A stretch of 8,653 bases of DNA from the NCBI GenBank assembly GCA_024276395.1, contig JAJRXH010000505.1, positions 1-8,653 on the forward strand, in the 5' to 3' direction. Shown here in pieces: positions 5,273 to 8,653 of this stretch. The notes under the pieces were generated by a model. It was not told the DNA's origin. It made no database searches and saw nothing but the letters and a program-made list of their open reading frames with translations. The stretch's first letter is position 1. Every line of letters begins with the position of its first letter. The translations under genes were made by a program, and so were the position numbers. The DNA is from an archaeon (GTDB taxonomy: Archaea; Asgardarchaeota; Heimdallarchaeia; Hodarchaeales; S146-22).

Positions 5273-6871
5273 TTAAAAACCAGCAGCTTGGCCATCTTTT
5301 CGATGATCTGATCCCGCAATCCATCCGTCTTCCAAGATAAAGATAGCTTGTCCTCCACCAAAGTTTGACATGCTCTCATGTACGAGACGATGTCCTATTT
5401 TGCGAAGATGACCTTGCACGGAGGGTGGAATGCTATTTTCTAACCCCACCGTATTGGCTTGCTGATCATGGTGAAAACGGGGATGCTCTAGTGCCTCTTG
5501 TGGTGTCATTCCGTGATCCACGACGTTACTAACGAATTGTGCATGTGCTTGTGCTTGATGCGGTCCACCCATTATTCCAAATACCCCAAAAAACTCACCA
5601 TCCTTGTATAAGGCACCTGGAATGATGGTATGAAAGGGTCGCTTGCGGGGTTCATAACGATTTGGATGTTTAGGATCAAGAGTAAATAATGCACCTCGAT
5701 TTTGAAGCTTGATCCCAGTTCCTGGCACCACTAATCCACTTCCAAATCCCATATAGAGACTGTTGATAAATGACACGGCCATGCCCTCCTTGTCAGCAGT
5801 GCACAAGTAAACAGTATCTTCACCTAATGGCAGCCCTGGTGTCGGGGGCTCCATCGCACGGTCAAAAGTTATCAAGCTTGCACGGTCCTTGGCATAACCC
5901 TTCGATAGTAACTTATCCAACGGTATCTCATAAAACTCTGGATCTGCATTAAATTGATAAAGGTCTGCATAAGCCAATTTCTTGGCTTCTATCATCACGT
6001 GATAACGAGTGGCGTCTAATGGTCCAAATCGAGAAAAATCGAACTGTTCCATGATGTTAAGCATTTCCAAAGCGGCAAATCCTTGTCCATTTGGTGGATG
6101 TTCATGTACCTCCACGCCACGGTAATTCGTGCGAATAGATTCCGTTTGAATTGTTTCATGTCTCGCAAGGTCATCTAACGTGATGAATCCACCGTGCTCC
6201 TGAACTGTTTTCGCAATGAGCTCTGCAATGTCACCCTTGTAGAAGATTTCAATACCTTCCTCCGCAACTGACTTGAATGTACGTGCCAAATGGGGAATTC
6301 TCATGTTCTCTCCCATTCGTGGCGCACGTCCGTCCAACGTATAGGTCTTCCAGGCTTCAGCATTCTGCAGCACGTGGAGCAAGTACTTCCAATAGAGTGC
6401 GGTCAAGTAACTCACGGGAAATCCATCTTCAGCGTAACGAATCGCAGGCTCAAGGACTTCCTTGAAATCTAGATTTCCATATTTTGTAGAAAGATACCAC
6501 CATGCATGCATTGCACCTGGTATCGTTACTGGAGGCCCACCTCTAACTGGCATTTTTTCCCATCCTTTCTGTAAAATCTCATCTAATGTCACCAAGCTTC
6601 CCGATTTTCCAGATCCGTTGACCCCAATGGGCTTCTTGGCATCGGGAAAGTGGATGAGCGCGAACACATCGCCACCACAACCAGTCGAGAACGGTTCGAC
6701 CACATCAAGTACAGCAGCAGTAACGATGGCAGCATCGATGGCATTACCTCCCTTTTGAAGGATCTCAATCCCCGCTTGGGTAGCTAATGGATGAGATGAT
6801 GCAACCACACCATTTCGAGCTAGAATATCAGATCGACCTGTCCAACGTGCCCAAAACATCACGTTCACCAT
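5273..6871 (-). CDS. Gamma-glutamyltransferase-family (YwrD-like) Ntn hydrolase
   Basis: A full-length (532 aa) member of the family that self-cleaves to expose an N-terminal threonine, then hydrolyses or transfers amide-linked acyl groups. The N-terminal landmark GVVASSHPLATQAG (21-34) and GGNAIDAA (41-48) are typical. T353 in GEDTVYLCTADKEGMAVSF aligns with the E. coli nucleophile T391. FGSGLVVPGTGIKLQNRG (376-393) and GIMGGP (432-437, oxyanion glycines) follow. No signal peptide is seen, so it should act in the cytosol, unlike periplasmic bacterial GGT. Residues that hold the gamma-glutamyl group in E. coli are not conserved: D433 aligns with L395, S462/S463 with H414/T415, and NGSGKSG (85-91) replaces the RExxP arginine region. 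The true substrate may therefore not be glutathione. AAATAAAA at 6890-6897 is only about 22 bp before the ATG, so the mRNA is probably leaderless or nearly so. Confidence 0.9.
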   Translation of the reverse strand: MVNVMFWARWTGRSDILARNGVVASSHPLATQAGIEILQKGGNAIDAAIVTAAVLDVVEPFSTGCGGDVFALIHFPDAKKPIGVNGSGKSGSLVTLDEILQKGWEKMPVRGGPPVTIPGAMHAWWYLSTKYGNLDFKEVLEPAIRYAEDGFPVSYLTALYWKYLLHVLQNAEAWKTYTLDGRAPRMGENMRIPHLARTFKSVAEEGIEIFYKGDIAELIAKTVQEHGGFITLDDLARHETIQTESIRTNYRGVEVHEHPPNGQGFAALEMLNIMEQFDFSRFGPLDATRYHVMIEAKKLAYADLYQFNADPEFYEIPLDKLLSKGYAKDRASLITFDRAMEPPTPGLPLGEDTVYLCTADKEGMAVSFINSLYMGFGSGLVVPGTGIKLQNRGALFTLDPKHPNRYEPRKRPFHTIIPGALYKDGEFFGVFGIMGGPHQAQAHAQFVSNVVDHGMTPQEALEHPRFHHDQQANTVGLENSIPPSVQGHLRKIGHRLVHESMSNFGGGQAIFILEDGWIAGSDHRKDGQAAGF

Positions 6872-6889
6872 CTTCGTGTCATGAACTAC

Positions 6890-6897
6890 TTTTATTT
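6890..6897 (-). promoter_or_regulatory. TATA box of the ggt-like gene, probable leaderless transcript
   Basis: AAATAAAA on the minus strand is centred about 22 bp from the ATG at 6871, so transcription should begin at or very near the start codon. No Shine-Dalgarno sequence is present between them, which agrees with leaderless translation. Confidence 0.5.
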
Positions 6898-6976
6898 ACT
6901 GTTACTGTTGAGGCTGGACAAGGGTCAGTGAATACCAAGATATCGTTGAAAAAGTCGTGATGAAGTTAACCTAATA

Positions 6977-7007
6977 ACGTGCAACGCTTGACGTGCAAGC
7001 GGTCAAG
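6977..7007 (+). promoter_or_regulatory. Candidate operator: overlapping inverted and direct repeats before fetA
   Basis: Three repeat relations share 31 bp. They are the direct repeat ACGTGCAA (6977-6984 and 6991-6998), the inverted pair CGCTTG/CAAGCG (6985-6990 and 6996-7001), and the inverted pair CTTGAC/GTCAAG (6987-6992 and 7002-7007). The cluster ends 24 bp before the fetA ATG, where the transcript start would be expected, so a bound protein could block initiation. The regulator is unknown. Confidence 0.4.
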
Positions 7008-7031
7008 TCACGACTTCTGGATGAATTGACA

Positions 7032-7694
7032 ATGCTCATCCTGACAAAAGTATCACGAAAGGTTGGTAATTCATGGCTACTAGACGATATTTCCTTGAGG
7101 ATACCAACAGCAAGCCTGTTCATCATCCATGGTGAGTCTGGTTCAGGAAAAACCACGCTACTTCGTGTCATCAATGGCTTAGATCCCATTATCAGTGGCA
7201 CGATCTCCTCGGATGGTGTTCTCTTAACACGAAAAAACATCTGGCAATGGAGGAAAGACCATCCACTAGTATTCCAAGATGCTAGACTTTTCCCTGGAAC
7301 CATAGAAGATAACATTCTCCTTCCAGCAAGGTATCACGGTCTTTCTGTTAACATCAAAGAAATCTTGAATAAGGTGGACCTCAAGAAAGATCCCACTACC
7401 GATGTTGCTACTCTTTCTGGAGGTGAACGACAAAAAGTGGCAATTGCACGTGCTCTAGTTCTCAGACCGAAAATGCTCTTGCTCGATGAACCAACCTCCA
7501 ATCTAGATTTAGCAGCGACATTGCATCTCGAAAAAATGTTACTTCAGCTTAATCGACAAAAAATGTCAATCGTCATCGTCACGCACGATCGAGAACAAGT
7601 AAAACGTCTTGGAAATTATGGAGCAGTCTTGAAGAATGGAAAAGTCGTGAAAAAAGGTATCATCATTGAGGAGGAAAACATGAATGAACAGTGA
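7032..7694 (+). CDS. fetA: ABC transporter ATP-binding protein, FetA (YbbL)-like
   Basis: A complete 220-residue nucleotide-binding domain, numbered from the ATG at 7032. Walker A is GESGSGKT (34-41), the Q-loop VFQDARLFPGTI (80-91), the signature LSGGERQ (128-134), Walker B MLLLDEPTSNLD (148-159) and the switch histidine lies in VTHD (183-186). The compact size, the short Q-loop region ARLFPGTIEDNI and the adjacent UPF0014 permease identify the FetA/YbbL type. In E. coli FetAB helps export iron, and plant STAR1/ALS3 is a related pair linked to aluminium tolerance; the metal here is not determined. ATG 7032 is preferred because it starts immediately before the first strand and has GGATGA seven bases upstream. 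A GTG at 6993 would add 13 residues that overlap the repeat cluster. The stop overlaps fetB by 11 bp. Confidence 0.9.
   Translation: MLILTKVSRKVGNSWLLDDISLRIPTASLFIIHGESGSGKTTLLRVINGLDPIISGTISSDGVLLTRKNIWQWRKDHPLVFQDARLFPGTIEDNILLPARYHGLSVNIKEILNKVDLKKDPTTDVATLSGGERQKVAIARALVLRPKMLLLDEPTSNLDLAATLHLEKMLLQLNRQKMSIVIVTHDREQVKRLGNYGAVLKNGKVVKKGIIIEEENMNEQ
7668..7675 (+). promoter_or_regulatory. Ribosome binding site of fetB inside fetA
   Basis: GAGGAGGA lies inside the last codons of fetA, eight bases before the fetB ATG at 7684. It selects that ATG over the nearby ATG at 7680, which is in the fetA frame, and supports coupled translation of the pair. Confidence 0.7.
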
Positions 7695-8463
7695 CTTGCA
7701 GATGTTAGGCGCACTAGGATGGGCAACAGTGGTGGGTTTTTTTGCCATATTTTTGTTATGGCACGGCAAAAATGAATTATTGAAAGATGCAGCGCTCGCC
7801 ATATTAAGGGGATTTCTCCAATTATTGGCTCTCGGACTCATCCTACAAGTGATTTTTGATGATGGGAGCATTCTTGTCCAATTACTTTCAATAGTAGTGA
7901 TTCTAGCCTTTTCCACGATCATCGCAACAGAGAGATCTCCTCTACCTAGTGTTCAACTATTGACTTTTGGATTGATCTCTTTCATCAGCTTGACCTTGTT
8001 GTTACCCATTTTCATAATTGGAGTGTTTAAATTGAAGGCTAACACCACGATACCATTAGCTGGAATGGCGATTGCTAACGTGATGCACGCAACGGCACTT
8101 ACTTTGGAAAGCTTGCACGAAGAAATGAAGAACTCTTGGAAGGAATTAGAAGCTTGGCTCGCATTAGGCGTGAAACCATCACAAAGTAGTGCACCCCTAC
8201 GGAGACGTGTTGTCAAGTTAGCAATTCTTTCGAATGTCAACGGACTCAAGGCCGTGGGAATCGTGCACATTCCGGGATTGATGACAGGTTTACTCATCAA
8301 CGGCATGACACCATTAACAGCGGCCATCCTCCAATTCCTATTATTAGCGATCATCTTCAGTGGAGGCGTGTTTAGCAGCGTTTTTCTCAGTAATCTTGCT
8401 CTGAATAGATATTTCAATGGTCCTTACTTGAAAACTGACTGGTTCATTAATAATACATCATGA
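7684..8463 (+). CDS. fetB: ABC transporter permease, FetB (YbbM, UPF0014)-like
   Basis: A 259-residue polytopic membrane protein, the usual length for the UPF0014 family. Hydrophobic segments lie near residues 7-26, 36-57, 63-81, 91-114, 122-142, 184-206 and 211-240. The family landmark PLAGMAIANVMHATALTLESL begins at residue 124; here HA replaces part of the more common NAM-type stretch. EAWLALGVKPSQS (156-168) is the cytosolic element likely to contact the ATPase, and NGLKAVGIVHIPGLMTGLL (186-204) forms a conserved membrane segment. It overlaps fetA by 11 bp, so the two are co-translated and should form one transporter. By homology the role is metal, probably iron, export or homeostasis; the direction and substrate are inferred from E. 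coli FetAB only. The C-terminal tail after residue 241 is polar. Confidence 0.92.
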   Translation: MNSDLQMLGALGWATVVGFFAIFLLWHGKNELLKDAALAILRGFLQLLALGLILQVIFDDGSILVQLLSIVVILAFSTIIATERSPLPSVQLLTFGLISFISLTLLLPIFIIGVFKLKANTTIPLAGMAIANVMHATALTLESLHEEMKNSWKELEAWLALGVKPSQSSAPLRRRVVKLAILSNVNGLKAVGIVHIPGLMTGLLINGMTPLTAAILQFLLLAIIFSGGVFSSVFLSNLALNRYFNGPYLKTDWFINNTS

Positions 8464-8653
8464 AAGCTTGGCCATTGATGATGTCGAAGAGAAGGCAAAC
8501 TTCATACGTACATCTTGCGATTATCCAGCTTGAAAAAGGGAGAAAAATGCGATAAAGAATCATATCTGAAATCAAGAAAAAAAACAGCAAAATGACGAGT
8601 TACTGCTCTCATCAAAAATCAAAAGCCAACAATTGGATTAGAGACAGGATACA
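8464..8653. other. Downstream of fetB, no supported gene
   Basis: No convincing ORF is present on either strand. There is no oligo-T tract on the plus strand directly after fetB. An A8 run within 8576-8584 would be an oligo-T terminator on the minus strand, so a minus-strand gene to the right of the window may end at about 8612-8640. All three minus frames are open from the edge for 4-13 codons. Confidence 0.4.

Noticed and set aside
6993..7031. GTG start extending FetA by 13 residues
   Set aside because: The extension runs through the repeat cluster, has no ribosome site, and precedes the normal first strand of the ATPase fold; the ATG at 7032 has GGATGA at suitable spacing.
7953..8417. 154-codon minus-strand ORF opposite fetB
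   Set aside because: It is the antisense shadow of a clear UPF0014 permease with conserved motifs.
8478..8555. 25-residue plus-strand ORF after fetB
   Set aside because: Very short, no Shine-Dalgarno sequence and no family resemblance.
1..8653. CRISPR array, insertion sequence, phage or defence genes
   Set aside because: No regularly spaced repeats, transposase motifs, terminal inverted repeats with target duplication, or nuclease/helicase motifs were seen.

Overview
The window looks like archaeal chromosome, and an Asgard-type archaeon is the best guess. The pointers to Archaea are a PurP-family ATP-grasp ligase (an archaeal purine enzyme), TATA-like boxes 20-30 bp upstream of likely transcript starts, and oligo-T terminators without hairpins. 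The pointer to Asgard is an apparent longin-like domain protein; that lineage call is inference.

Layout. 1-942 (minus): 5' part of a six-transmembrane protein that runs off the left edge. 943-2029: a gene-poor, AT-rich kilobase with minus-strand coding remnants. One 86-codon frame is interrupted by two TGA codons, and there is a possible small ribbon-helix-helix ORF. 2030-3624 (plus): a probable two-gene unit, PurP-like ligase then a small CoA-binding protein, ending in a T9 tract. 3768-4550 (minus): longin-like domain fused to about four membrane helices, convergent with that unit. 4551-5061: about 500 bp without a convincing gene, holding the promoter of the longin gene and several inverted repeats. 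5062-5136 (minus): tRNA-Thr(CGU) with encoded CCA. 5273-6871 (minus): a YwrD-like member of the gamma-glutamyltransferase family. 7032-8463 (plus): an overlapping ABC pair of the FetA/FetB (YbbL/YbbM) type, divergent from the ggt-like gene, with a repeat cluster at its probable start site. 8464-8653: no supported gene.

How it fits together. The genes read as a housekeeping mosaic rather than one pathway: purine metabolism, CoA binding, amide hydrolysis and metal export or homeostasis. I see no defence system, CRISPR array, insertion sequence or phage gene. The items most worth pursuing are the longin-membrane fusion, the PurP-like and GGT-like proteins with changed substrate-site residues, the TGA-interrupted frame, and the repeat cluster before fetA.
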